Positions 28,232 to 38,200 are shown, numbered from the stretch's first letter. The stretch: DNA of 64,000 nucleotides from Candidatus Aalborgicola bjergmarkensis (GCA_016708725.1 JADJFE010000034.1:1-64000); one strand, 5' to 3'. Numbers and translations are program-made. The notes: generated by a model not told the origin, from the letters alone.

Positions 28232-29655
28232 AACACCCGGTGCGCGAACTGCTGGCGCGTTACCAAGCCGTCTTTCAATACGCCTGGGTACACCGCAACG
28301 AGCTGGCGGGGCCAGAGCGTCTGGCCGACGAAGCCGCTTTTTTACCCGCTGCCTTGCGTTTGCAGGAAACCCCCGTACACCCGGCGCCACGCCGTCTGGC
28401 CTGGGGGTTGATGCTGCTGTTTGTATTGGCGCTCGTGTGGTCCATCGTTGGCCAGGTGGACATCGTGGCGGTGGCGCCGGGACGCATCATCGTCTCAGAC
28501 CGCACCAAGCTCATTCAGCCGCTGGAAGCCAGCATCGTCAAAGCCGTGCTGGTCAAGGACGGCGAGCGGGTGCAGATGGGCCAGGTGCTGGTGGAGCTGG
28601 ACCCCACCATTGCCAGCGCCGACAGTGCCAGCGTACAAGAGCAGCTAAAAACCCAGGCATCCGAGGCATTGCGCAGCCGTGAACTTTTGCAGATGCTATC
28701 AAAACAACAGCTGCCCCCGCACGTCCTGCCTGCCCAAATGGCCGATTTGGCCCATGATCCTGCTGCGGAGCTGCAATTCCAGGCCCAGCTTGCGTCCGAG
28801 TGGCAGGACATCCAGGCCAGGTTGGTCAAGCTCGATGCCGAAGTCACCCGCCGCCAGGCCGAGATCGCCACCGTGCAGCAAAGCATTGCCAAGCTGGAGG
28901 CCACCGTTCCCATGGCCAAGAGCCGCGAGGCGGATTACCAGCAACTGGTGGGCAACGGATATGTCTCGGACCACGCCACGCAGGACAGAACCCGCGAGCG
29001 GGTGGAGCAAGAGCGTGACCTTAGCGTGCAGCGCGCGCGGCTGAACGAGGTGCAATCCGCGCTCAGGGAGAGCCAGCAGGCCAAGGTTGCCTACCGGGCC
29101 GAGACCACGCGCACTTTGAGCGAGCGCCTGGCCCAATCTCTTGCGAAATTCAACCAGCTGCAAGCCGACGCCAGCAAGGCCAGCCAGCGCCAGCGCCAGA
29201 CGCAGCTGACGGCGCCGGTGGCCGGGGTGGTGCAGCAACTGGCCATCCACTCGGTCGGCGGTGTGGTCACCAGCGCCCAGCCGCTGATGGTCGTGGTGCC
29301 CGACAGCCCCACCATCACCGCCGAGGTCACTATTGCCAACCAGGACATCGGCTTTGTCTACGCCGGTCAGGTCGCCGAGGTCAAGCTGGAGACGTTCCCA
29401 TATACGAAATACGGCACGGTACCCGCCACGGTGAGTGTGGTGACAGCCGATGCGGTCACGGATGAAAAGAAGGGCTCGTACTACCCCGCCACGCTGACGC
29501 TGGGCCAAAAGGACATGCTGGTGGACGGCAAGCGTATTCCTTTAAGCCCCGGAATGAACATCACCGCCGAGATCAAGACCGGCCAGCGCCGGGTGATCGA
29601 GTTCTTGCTCAGTCCCGTGCAAAGGGCCAGCAGCGAGAGTTTGCGGGAAAGGTAG
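28228..29655 (+). CDS. HlyD-family membrane fusion protein, cassette 2
   Basis: The 475-residue adaptor has the same layout as the cassette-1 copy: transmembrane segment at about 58-78, lipoyl halves around a long coiled-coil, and C-terminal barrel. Differences are scattered and conservative (for example RIPLSPG against RVNLSPG). ATG 28228 overlaps the exporter stop with GGAGG just upstream. If the upstream exporter reading frame terminates early, translational coupling to this gene depends on re-initiation. Either adaptor could serve the intact exporter at 13041. Confidence 0.9.
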   Translation: MKHPVRELLARYQAVFQYAWVHRNELAGPERLADEAAFLPAALRLQETPVHPAPRRLAWGLMLLFVLALVWSIVGQVDIVAVAPGRIIVSDRTKLIQPLEASIVKAVLVKDGERVQMGQVLVELDPTIASADSASVQEQLKTQASEALRSRELLQMLSKQQLPPHVLPAQMADLAHDPAAELQFQAQLASEWQDIQARLVKLDAEVTRRQAEIATVQQSIAKLEATVPMAKSREADYQQLVGNGYVSDHATQDRTRERVEQERDLSVQRARLNEVQSALRESQQAKVAYRAETTRTLSERLAQSLAKFNQLQADASKASQRQRQTQLTAPVAGVVQQLAIHSVGGVVTSAQPLMVVVPDSPTITAEVTIANQDIGFVYAGQVAEVKLETFPYTKYGTVPATVSVVTADAVTDEKKGSYYPATLTLGQKDMLVDGKRIPLSPGMNITAEIKTGQRRVIEFLLSPVQRASSESLRER

Positions 29656-29685
29656 CGGTCGTTAGCGGCCATTCGTGGAACGGTC

Positions 29686-29902
29686 TTATTGCCAGTTTGC
29701 CGCAAGCACCGGGTTCAGGGCCGAGGCGTAGGCTGCGGGCAAGCTGGTCTGTCCGGCAGCCGGTGGCGAAAACGCTGCCGTGGCGTTCACCAGGTTTTGC
29801 ACCTGGCTGTCCAGCAGCGTCTTGCCATTGCTGGTCTTGAACTGCTCCACGTGGTACTGGTTGCCCAGGTACCAGTTGCCCATGGTCAGCTTGTCGCTGG
29901 TG
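29686..29902 (-). pseudogene. Truncated RTX C-terminus from a third cassette
   Basis: About 72 codons, from DKLTMGNWYLGNQYHVEQFK to LAANWQ, match the ends of the other two RTX genes. Similarity stops sharply at 29902, where unrelated sequence begins. The 226-bp convergent spacer present after the other hlyD gene is missing here; only 30 bases lie between hlyD and this tail. It is a relic of another cassette to the right. Confidence 0.85.
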
Positions 29903-30072
29903 GAGGTCCTTTGCGGGGCAGACCACGGTGGCGAGAGGTGGGGCATGCGCGATTTTTTTAACCAAGGAATACCATTGATGGGCAATAACAAAAATTATTC
30001 TGTGTGTAGAATGCGGTTCGATTGTGGTCAATTTGTGGTTGATAGACCATAAAACCCTTGAGGGACCAAGCC
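29903..30072 (+). promoter_or_regulatory. Upstream region of toxin-antitoxin operon with direct repeats
   Basis: Non-RTX sequence starts at 29903. Two direct repeats, ATTGTGGTCA (30021-30030) and TTTGTGGTTGA (30032-30042), lie 30-50 bases before the antitoxin start, a usual place for an antitoxin operator. A TAGAAT (30007-30012) could be a -10 box, but I see no matching -35. The binding role is inferred from position. Confidence 0.35.
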
Positions 30073-30510
30073 ATGCAAATGACCTCTCTTTCTCAGTCAC
30101 AAAAGTCTTTCGGTCTATTCGACAATGTACCAGCGGACTACCTGCAATTCGGGCGTGGTGATGCGTTTAATGCCAGAAAGGTTCCAGAGCTGCTGAGTCT
30201 CAAGAAGGAAGACATCTCCCGCATCACCTCTGTGGCCCAAAGTTCGATCAGATACGATGAGCGCATCCCCCTGAAGGTGCGTGAACGTATGGAAGAAATT
30301 GCCAACACCATCAACATGGTGGCATCATTTTTTGATGGAGATGTGCAACGTACAGTAACCTGGTTCAAGGCCAGCAATCCGTTGCTGGGCGATGTGTCCC
30401 CTCGGGACATGATTCGTTTAGGCCGCTATGACCGCTTGCGCAAATTCATCGTGAATGCCGCCATCGCCCGGCGCGATCAGCCACACGCCAGCCAAACCGT
30501 AGCTGCGTGA
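30073..30510 (+). CDS. Xre/MbcA/ParS-type antitoxin (DUF2384-like)
   Basis: The 145-residue protein has an N-terminal helical part that may be the DNA-binding Xre-like fold (LLSLKKEDISRITSVAQSSI) and a C-terminal toxin-binding part, WFKASNPLLGDVSPRDMIRL followed by GRYDRLRKFI, that fits the MbcA/ParS/Xre antitoxin C-terminal domain. It should neutralise the RES toxin encoded directly downstream (7-bp gap) and repress the operon. ATG 30073 follows GAGGGA; a TTG at 30058 is in frame but less likely, and ATG 30079 is a close alternative. The pair sits exactly at the right border of the secretion array, as accessory addiction modules often do. Confidence 0.8.
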   Translation: MQMTSLSQSQKSFGLFDNVPADYLQFGRGDAFNARKVPELLSLKKEDISRITSVAQSSIRYDERIPLKVRERMEEIANTINMVASFFDGDVQRTVTWFKASNPLLGDVSPRDMIRLGRYDRLRKFIVNAAIARRDQPHASQTVAA

Positions 30511-30517
30511 GGTTGCA

Positions 30518-31486
30518 TTGCCAAGAAAACCTTTTCCCCCACAAAAACCTGCTGGTGGTCAACAGCGCCAGCGCAGCATTCTGGAGTTGGACCGCTTTAA
30601 TGCAGCGTCCCTTCGCCAGTGGGAAAGCCGGTCGGCTGATCTGAACCAGCTGGAAGATGTTCTGCACTTCAGCATTGAACCTGCGCGTCGGCAAAAGCGC
30701 CAAGAGCTGATTGCAGCGTTGCAATCACAAGCATCGGTTCAAGTGGATTTGACAAACTGGGTTCGAATAGTCACTTATCAATACAGCCGTGAGCCGCTCT
30801 CCAGTGCGGGAAGTCTTCATGGGTATGGACAACGTTTCAATGCTGGAGTTGACCTGGATGCGAACATTCTGAACCCGTGGCCAGCCCTTTACCTGGCCGA
30901 AAACTATGAAACCGCATTCCGGGAAAAATTCCAACTCGAACATGATGGAAATGTAGATGGCCTGAGTGCGCGGGAGTTGGCCCTGGAAACGCAAGTTAGC
31001 CACTTGACGGTATTTCTGCGTGGCAATGTCACTGGCGTTTTTGACATGACCGGCCATGAAAAACTGGATGCTTTGGCCAAAGTGTTGGCAAGCATCAAAC
31101 TGCCGCAAGAGGCCCAGCGCATTATGAAACGCTTGCAACTGACCAATAAAGACTTATACATGGTCAAAACAGGTAAGCAGTTGCACGATCTGGCAACGCG
31201 CAAAAACTGGCGCATAAAACCGGTTCAGTTTGGCTTGCCAGCAGAAAGCCACATAACTGCCGAGCTTGTTTGGGCGGCCGGATTTGCGGGTATCCTTTAC
31301 CCGTCATCCAAGGGAACTGGCAAGTGTCTGGCCCTGTTCCCAGAGCGGCTTGATAATGGGTCTTACGTAGAGTTGCGAGACCAGCCACCGCTGGATGTGC
31401 GGCATCTGCGACTGGACAGTGACACGGCGGGGCAATTGGCCGGATGGGATTCACTCCCCGTTAACTACCGTGCAAGGCCGAAGTAA
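30518..31486 (+). CDS. RES-domain toxin
   Basis: The 322-residue protein shows RES features: GQRFNAGVD with Arg106, ALYLAENYETAFRE with Tyr125 and Glu131, and a late GILYPSSKGTGKCLALFPER block with the Ser. Known RES toxins act on NAD+ (cleavage or phosphorolysis) or ADP-ribosylate a target; which applies here cannot be read from sequence. The protein is longer than the compact RES toxins of 150-230 residues, with a roughly 80-residue N-terminal extension. The start is TTG 30518 with TGAGG 5-6 bases before it, overlapping the end of the antitoxin; no ATG fits. The two genes form an operon. Confidence 0.8.
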   Translation: MPRKPFPPQKPAGGQQRQRSILELDRFNAASLRQWESRSADLNQLEDVLHFSIEPARRQKRQELIAALQSQASVQVDLTNWVRIVTYQYSREPLSSAGSLHGYGQRFNAGVDLDANILNPWPALYLAENYETAFREKFQLEHDGNVDGLSARELALETQVSHLTVFLRGNVTGVFDMTGHEKLDALAKVLASIKLPQEAQRIMKRLQLTNKDLYMVKTGKQLHDLATRKNWRIKPVQFGLPAESHITAELVWAAGFAGILYPSSKGTGKCLALFPERLDNGSYVELRDQPPLDVRHLRLDSDTAGQLAGWDSLPVNYRARPK

Positions 31487-31715
31487 CTCTTATTTTTCCG
31501 GTTCAAGCATCACAACGTGTGACGATGAATATCCCGCTCAGGATCTACATACCCAGCCACCGCCAGCCAAAAGCTGTACCCGCCCGTCCTGCCTGCGCAA
31601 ATGGCTGATTTGAGCAATTAAGCCCCGGCATGAACATCACCGCCGAGATCAAGAGAAACCACAGCTGGCCGGTGGTATAAGCTACCAGGAAAATCCCAAG
31701 ATATCCAGGATATGT
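31487..31715. other. Intergenic scar built of hlyD and RTX splinters
   Basis: The segment holds three short pieces of the secretion array joined end to end: 31571-31613 matches hlyD at about 15826-15864, about 31617-31650 matches hlyD at about 16650-16684, and 31651-31671 matches the minus-strand RTX gene at about 1211-1231. Each piece has a few substitutions. Nothing in it is coding. A weak ribosome site CAGGA precedes the recC start at its right end. Confidence 0.7.
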
Positions 31716-34700
31716 ATGCCCTCCGATATTCAAACGGGCTTGATTGCCCTGCACTCCAACCGATCCGAAACCCTGGCAAGCACGGTTTGTGCCTGGTTGC
31801 GTGAACGCCCGCTGAATCCTCTGGAAGAAGACATCATCCTGGTGCAAAGCAATGGCATGGCCGAATGGCTCAAGATGACCATGGCCAGCGAGGGGGGTAT
31901 CTGTGCGGCAACGCGCGTGGAGTTGCCAGCACGTTTTCTGTGGCGTACGTACCGCCAGGTGTTGGGGCGTGCGCAGGTGCCCACGCAGTCGCCGATGGAC
32001 AAGCTGGCCTTGACCTGGCGTTTGATGCAACAGTTGCCCACGCTGCTGCCCTTGGCCGGTTTTGAACCCATTGCCCGGTTTTTGCAGGCCAACGAGCCTG
32101 TTCGCCTGTTCCAGTTGGCCAGTCGTTTATCGGACTTGCTGGATCAGTACCAGGTCTACCGGGCCGATTGGCTCGAAGCCTGGGCACAGGGACGGGATGT
32201 GTTGTGCACGCTGGGTCAGAGTCATCTTGAAACGCCGGTGCCGCAGGACCAGATATGGCAACCCATGCTCTGGCGTGCCCTGCTGGCGGGCCTGGATGAG
32301 GAGCAGCGCAACAGCATCCGCCCGCGTTTGCACCAGCGTGTGCTGGAGGCGCTGCAAAGTGGCGCGCCAACGCAAGCGCCGGTGGCGCGGCGTGTCGTGC
32401 TTTTTGGCATGACGCATCTGCCGCTGTCGGTCTTGCAAATCCTGGCGGCATTGGCTGAGCGCTCCCAGGTCTTGCTGGCCATTCCCAATCCCTGCCGTTA
32501 CCACTGGGCCGACATCATGGACGGGCGCGAGTTGCTGCGTATGCAGCGGCGGCGCCAGCCCCTGCGCGGCGGGCGGGACCTGGCGGATTTGCCCCTGGAG
32601 CAGATGCATGCCCATGCGCATCCGCTCCTGGCGGCCTGGGGGCGTCAGGGGCGGGATTTTGTGCGCCAGCTCGACGCCTTTGATGATGCGGAACTGGCAC
32701 GCCAGCGTTTTGCCATCCCGCGTGTGGACCTGTTTGACGAGGACGAATCCCTGGATGCGCCGCTGCTGACGCAGGTCCAGCACCGCATGCGCGATCTGGT
32801 TCCGTTGGCCGAGCATCCGACGGTGACACCGGATGTATCCGACCAATCCATCGTCTTTCACATCGCGCACAGCGCGTTGCGGGAGGTGGAAATTCTGCAC
32901 GACCAGCTGCTGGCGCTGTTTGCCGCTGCCCCTGCGGATAACCCCTTGCGGCCCAGGGACGTGGTGGTCATGGTTCCTGATATTGATGCTTTTGCACCGG
33001 CCATTCGCGCGGTGTTCGGGCAGTACCCGCACCACGATGCGCGTTACATTCCCTTTGAGATTACCGATTTGCGTGCGCGCGCCAGCAATCCACTGCTCGG
33101 TGCGCTGGAGTGGTTGTTGCGTTTGCCGCAGCAGCGCGTGGTATTCAGCGAGCTGCGCGATTTGCTCGAAGTACCGGCCATTGCCCTGCGTTTTGGTATC
33201 GACAGCAACGCGCTGCCCAGGTTGACTGCGTGGATGGCGGGTGCCGGGATTCGTTGGGGACTGGACGGCGCGCAGCGCGATGCGATGGAGCTTGGCGCTT
33301 GCGGTGAGCAAAACACCGGCTGGTTCGGCCTGCGCCGCATGCTGCTGGGCTTTGCCGGTGGAGGCGCACTGGACCTGGCGTGGGCCACCATCGCGCCGTA
33401 TCCGGAGGTCGGTGGCCTGGAGGCGGAGCTGGCGGGATGTCTGGCGGATTTTCTGGGTGCGCTGCGGCGTTGGCAGCAGCTGGCGTCGTCCCCGGCAAGC
33501 CCCACTGAGTGGTCCAGTCGAGGACGCGCGTTGTTGCAGGACATGGTTGCAGCGCAGGATGACGTGGACCGCCAGACACTCAGCGCCATGAACGATGCTC
33601 TGGGTCGTTGGCAGGATGCCTGCGATCAGGCTGACTTCAGCGCAGCCATCCCGCTGGAAGTGGCGCGTGAGGCCTGGCTAGGTGCGCTGGAGGAGCCGTC
33701 CTTGCACAAACGGTTCAAGGCTGGCGGGGTGACGTTTTGCACCTTGATGCCCATGCGGGCCATTCCCTTTGAGGTGGTGTGTCTGCTGGGCATGAACGAT
33801 GGCGACTACCCGCGCCGCTCCCAGCGGGGGGATTTTGATCTGATGGGTTTTCCCGGTCAGTACCGTCCGGGGGATCGTTCGGGGCGCGACGATGACCGTC
33901 AGCTGATGCTCGAAGCCCTGTTGTCGGCACGCCGGGTGCTTTATGTCAGCTGGGTTGGCCGCAGTGTGCGGGATAACAGCGAACAACCGCCGTCGGTGCT
34001 GGTGGCGCAGTTGCGCGACTATCTGGCTGCGGGTTGGCAAGGTTGCGTGCTGCAGGACCGCACCACCGAGCACCCGCTGCAACCCTTCAGCCGACGCTAT
34101 TTCGAGCCGGACAGCGGCCTGTTTACCCACGCCCGTGAGTGGCGCGCGGCGCACATGAACGTCGTAGGAGCGGGCCATGCCCGCGAACCCGCATCGCGGG
34201 CATGGCCCGCTCCTACAGGTGAAACGCCACATCCGTTCACGCTGGCGCAGCTGGATACCTTCTTGCGCAATCCGGTCAAGGCATTTTTCCGCCAGCGCTT
34301 GCAGGTGTATTTTGATGCCACCGGCGTGGACGACAAGGATACGGAAGCCTTCCAGCTGGATGGTCTGGATGCATACGGACTTGTTCGCGCCACCATCCAG
34401 CACGTGTTGACCGATCTGGTGGCGGTACATGCGGTACATGCGGACAATGGCCCGCGCCGACCCCTGGAAAGCCTGGAAATCCTGGTTGCCGCGCATATTC
34501 AGGAAGTGCGGCGCGCCGGACACTTGCCCATGGGCGGCATCGGGGAGCGCACGCAGGCCGATCTGGTCGATGCGATTGTGCCGGTGCTGCACGCCTGGCA
34601 AACCCAGCGCAGCCGCTATCCACTGGCATATGGCCGTAAGCGCCTGCATTTTGAACACCAGGGGGCGGTGCTGGAGGACTGGCTGGACCAGCTGTACCAG

Positions 34701-35243
34701 GAGGATCAGGATGAGGGGAGCGAGGGTGATGTGGCCGTGCCTGTATGGCTGGGGTGGGATGCAGGCAAGTTGTGCGCCAATGCGGCCAAGGGCGTGGTGC
34801 GTGCGGATAAGCTGGTGTCGGCCTGGACGCGCAGCGTGGCGGCTGCCGCCAACGGCATTGTTGTCCAGGGCATATTGGTTGGCCGCGATGCCACGCTCAC
34901 CATTGCGCCGATGGAGAGTGCGCGTGCGCAGGAAACGCTGGCCATGCTGCTGGATGTGGTGCGCCTGGGCTTGAGCGAACCCTTGCCTCTGGCGCTGAAG
35001 ACCGCGCTGGCTTTGGTGGGTGGCAAAAATCCACGGGAGGTGTACGACGGCACGTACCAGAATAACTACCAGGGCGAGCGCAAGGAGCCATCCTTGTACC
35101 GATTGTTTCCGGACTACGAAACCCTGAGCGCCGATGCCCGTTTTGAGGAGTTGTCACACCGGGTTTATGGTGCGCTGCAGCAGTGGGCGCACGAGCATGT
35201 GCAGGCGTGTGTACATACAACCGATATGGAGACCTGCGCATGA
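31716..35243 (+). CDS. recC: RecBCD enzyme subunit RecC
   Basis: The 1175-residue protein is the Chi-recognition subunit of exonuclease V. Family hallmarks visible are ALHSNRSETLASTVCAWLRE at the N-terminus, VQSNGMAEWLKM, RLFQLASRLSDLLDQYQVYR, GGVTFCTLMPMRAIPFEVVC, LLGMNDGDYPRRS and FTLAQLDTFLRNPVKAFF. Length fits the family. It is the first gene of recC-recB-recD; its stop overlaps the recB start (ATGA). An odd point is a 53-bp perfect palindrome at 34164-34216 inside the gene, which adds residues VGAGHAREPASRAWPAPTG in a probable surface loop without breaking the frame. Confidence 0.95.
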   Translation: MPSDIQTGLIALHSNRSETLASTVCAWLRERPLNPLEEDIILVQSNGMAEWLKMTMASEGGICAATRVELPARFLWRTYRQVLGRAQVPTQSPMDKLALTWRLMQQLPTLLPLAGFEPIARFLQANEPVRLFQLASRLSDLLDQYQVYRADWLEAWAQGRDVLCTLGQSHLETPVPQDQIWQPMLWRALLAGLDEEQRNSIRPRLHQRVLEALQSGAPTQAPVARRVVLFGMTHLPLSVLQILAALAERSQVLLAIPNPCRYHWADIMDGRELLRMQRRRQPLRGGRDLADLPLEQMHAHAHPLLAAWGRQGRDFVRQLDAFDDAELARQRFAIPRVDLFDEDESLDAPLLTQVQHRMRDLVPLAEHPTVTPDVSDQSIVFHIAHSALREVEILHDQLLALFAAAPADNPLRPRDVVVMVPDIDAFAPAIRAVFGQYPHHDARYIPFEITDLRARASNPLLGALEWLLRLPQQRVVFSELRDLLEVPAIALRFGIDSNALPRLTAWMAGAGIRWGLDGAQRDAMELGACGEQNTGWFGLRRMLLGFAGGGALDLAWATIAPYPEVGGLEAELAGCLADFLGALRRWQQLASSPASPTEWSSRGRALLQDMVAAQDDVDRQTLSAMNDALGRWQDACDQADFSAAIPLEVAREAWLGALEEPSLHKRFKAGGVTFCTLMPMRAIPFEVVCLLGMNDGDYPRRSQRGDFDLMGFPGQYRPGDRSGRDDDRQLMLEALLSARRVLYVSWVGRSVRDNSEQPPSVLVAQLRDYLAAGWQGCVLQDRTTEHPLQPFSRRYFEPDSGLFTHAREWRAAHMNVVGAGHAREPASRAWPAPTGETPHPFTLAQLDTFLRNPVKAFFRQRLQVYFDATGVDDKDTEAFQLDGLDAYGLVRATIQHVLTDLVAVHAVHADNGPRRPLESLEILVAAHIQEVRRAGHLPMGGIGERTQADLVDAIVPVLHAWQTQRSRYPLAYGRKRLHFEHQGAVLEDWLDQLYQEDQDEGSEGDVAVPVWLGWDAGKLCANAAKGVVRADKLVSAWTRSVAAAANGIVVQGILVGRDATLTIAPMESARAQETLAMLLDVVRLGLSEPLPLALKTALALVGGKNPREVYDGTYQNNYQGERKEPSLYRLFPDYETLSADARFEELSHRVYGALQQWAHEHVQACVHTTDMETCA
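34164..34216. repeat. REP-like perfect palindrome inside recC
   Basis: Two 23-base arms, starting GTAGGAGCGGGC and ending GCCCGCTCCTAC, are perfectly complementary around a 7-base loop (34187-34193). The arm start is typical of REP elements of Pseudomonas and other proteobacteria, which normally lie between genes. Here it is translated in frame. Confidence 0.85.
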
Positions 35244-38200
35244 GCACTATTCTTGATGCAGCCACTTTTCCGCTGTGGGGCAGCCGTCTGATTGAAGCCA
35301 GCGCGGGCACTGGCAAGACCTGGACGATTGCCGCGTTGTATGTGCGTCTGGTCCTCGGGCACGGTACGGGCAGCGACCCGGAGCAGCCCGTGCGGTCCTT
35401 GCGGCCTGCGGAAATACTGGTCATGACGTTTACCCGTGCCGCCACCCGCGAATTGTCGGATCGGATTCGTCGGCGTTTGTTGCAGGCTGCTAGCTGTTTC
35501 CGTGGCGAAATCGAGCCGGAAGTCCAGGACGATTTATTGCGCGAACTGCTTGCTTGCTATCCCGAGGGTCAGGCGCGCGACGGCGCCGCCTGGCGATTGG
35601 CGACGGCTGCCGAGAGCATGGACGAAGCGGCGGTGCTGACCATCGATGCCTGGTGCCAGCGCATGTTGCGCGAACACGCCTTTGATAGCGGCTGCCTGTT
35701 TGACGAGGAACTGGTCGCCGATGAACAGACCCTCGTGCGCGAGGCGGTGCAGGATTATTGGCGCCAACAGTGCTACCCCCTGGCGGGCGATGATCTGGAG
35801 CGGGTTCTGGCGCTGTGGGGCAGCGTGGATGCGCTGTTTGCCGATATGCGCACGCTCATCAACCAGTCCATTCCCGCGCAGGCAGGCGTGGATACGCTGG
35901 CGCAGTGTATGCAGGCGCACATGCAACAGCAGCAGGCGGCATTGCAGAGTCTGAGCGTGGGTTGGGTCGAACGCGCCCAGCATATGCAAGACTGGCTGGA
36001 TGCCCAGACTGCGCCCAAGGTGTGTGACTGGGATCGCAAGAAACTCGCCCCGACCAACTACCGCAAATGGTTGGGCACCTTGCGCCAATGGGCCGCAGCG
36101 CCAGATGCCGGGCCGCTGGAACTGACGCCCGCAGCCTGCGCGCGTTTGCGCCCGGAAGGCATCATGGAAGCGCGCAAACCTGCCGCGGCGGCTATCGTGC
36201 TGCCAGACTATTTTCAGCAGTTTGCCGAGCTGCTGGAAGGCTATGCGGCGCTGCCCGATCACACGGTTGCCATGCGCTGGCATGCAGCAGCCCACATCGC
36301 CGCGCGTATTGACCGGCGCAAGCGCCAGATTGGCAGCTTTGGTTTTGCCGACATGTTGCGGCGGCTGGACCTGGCCCTGGCCGGAGCCAATGGCGCGCAG
36401 TTGCGCAGCCGCATCCTGATGCGCTACCCGGTGGCGATGATCGACGAATTCCAGGACACGTCCCCGCTGCAATACCACATCTTTGACCAGATTTACCGCA
36501 CCCAGGACAACGATCCGGCGACGGCCTTGCTGTTGATCGGGGACCCCAAGCAGTCGATTTATGGCTTCCGTGGCGCCGACATTTACAGCTACCTGCAGGC
36601 GCGCCAGGCCACGCAGGGGCGTCACTACGTGCTGGGCACCAACCACCGCTCCACACACGCGCTGGTGGAGGCTGTGAACCAGTGCTTTGGCCGTGGGGAA
36701 GAGCGTCTGGCGCAGGGTGCCTTCCTGTTCCGGCAAGGGGCAAGCAATGCGCTGCCTTTTGTGGCGGTGCAGGCACGTGGTCGGGCCGAACAATTCCAGA
36801 CGCAAGCGGGCACGGTGCCTGCCATCACCATCACCCACGATCTGGAGCTGCGCAGCAAGGAAGACAGCACCAAGCGCTTTGCCGCGCGCTGTGCCGAGCA
36901 GATTGTTGCCTGGCTCAACGACCCCCAGGCGGGCTTTTCCCGGCAGGATGCACCTCTTTCTCCCTTTGTGCGTTTGCAACCGGCGGATATGGCCGTACTG
37001 GTGCGCACGGGCAAGGAGGCATTGGCCGTGCAACGTGAATTGCGTTTGCGCGGGGTGGCTTCGGTGTATCTGTCCGATCAGGATTCGGTGTTCAACAGCG
37101 ATGAAGCGCGTGATCTGGTGCACTGGCTGCGTGCGGTGGCCGCGCCGCTGGACGTGCGGCTGGTACGCGCCGGGCTGGCCACCCGCACGCTGGGCCTCAG
37201 TCTGGACGAGCTGGCTTTGCTTGCGGCCAGCGATGAGGCGCTGGATGCACGCAGCGAGCAGTTGCGCAGCCTGCACGCCATCTGGCAAAGCCAAGGCGTG
37301 CTCACCATGTTGCGCCAGACGCTGCATCAGCTGAATTTATCGGCACGCTGGTTGAACGAGCCGGGTGGCGAGCGGCGCATGACCAATTTTCTGCATCTGT
37401 GCGAGTTGTTGCAGGCGGCCAGTTTCCAGCTCGACGGCGAGCAGGCGATGATTCGCTGGCTGGAGTCGCAAATACAGCAAGCCCAACAAGGCAGCGCCAG
37501 CAGCGAAGAGCAGGTTGTGCGCCTGGAAAGCGATGCCGATCTGGTCAAGGTGGTAACGGTTCACAAGAGCAAGGGGCTGGAATACCCAATCGTGTTTCTG
37601 CCCTTTGCCTGCAGCTTTCGGGCCGTGGAAAGAAAGTACACGCGGTTTGTGAATCTGGCCGATGAAGAAGGGAAAAGGGAGCTGCACTTGCAGTTCAGTG
37701 ATGAGCAGCTGGCACGTGCCGACCAGGAGCGCCTGCGTGAGGACTTGCGGCTGTTGTACGTGGCCTTGACCCGCGCCCGCCATGCGGTCTGGATGGGCTT
37801 TGCCGCCTTGAAAGTAGGCAAAAGTGCGGACTGCCAGACCCACAGGAGCGCAGCCGGCTACCTGCTGGGCGGGCCAGACCCCCTGGAGCCACAGGACTAT
37901 CTGGACCAGCTCCAGGAGTTGGCGGCAGCGCACGCGCAGATACATATCCAGCTGCGCGCCGCTGTGCCAACTTCGCCCCAGACCGCACTGCTCCCGCGTG
38001 CCGCCCCGTGTGCGTTGCGTGAGCCGGTGCAATACACGGCCCGTTTCGAGCGCAACTGGAGCATTGGCAGCTTTTCCGCCCTGGTTCGCGCCCTGGCCGC
38101 ACCTGTGCCGACGCTGCAAACCACCGCATCTTCCAACCGCATTGACGAGGATGAGCAGCTTGCCACTATTCCAATGTTGCCGCCCGTTCTTGCCGTCCCT

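Noticed and set aside
26612..28390. Minus-strand open frame of 592 codons opposite exporter 2 (and its twin at 13719-15035)
   Set aside because: It mirrors the ABC exporter reading frame in both copies; the composition is a by-product of codon bias and no start signal or domain is visible.
35534..37327. Long minus-strand open frame (597 codons) opposite recB
   Set aside because: It is antisense to a well-conserved helicase gene, its predicted protein is rich in Q, H, R and G without any motif, and similar mirror frames occur opposite other GC-rich genes here.
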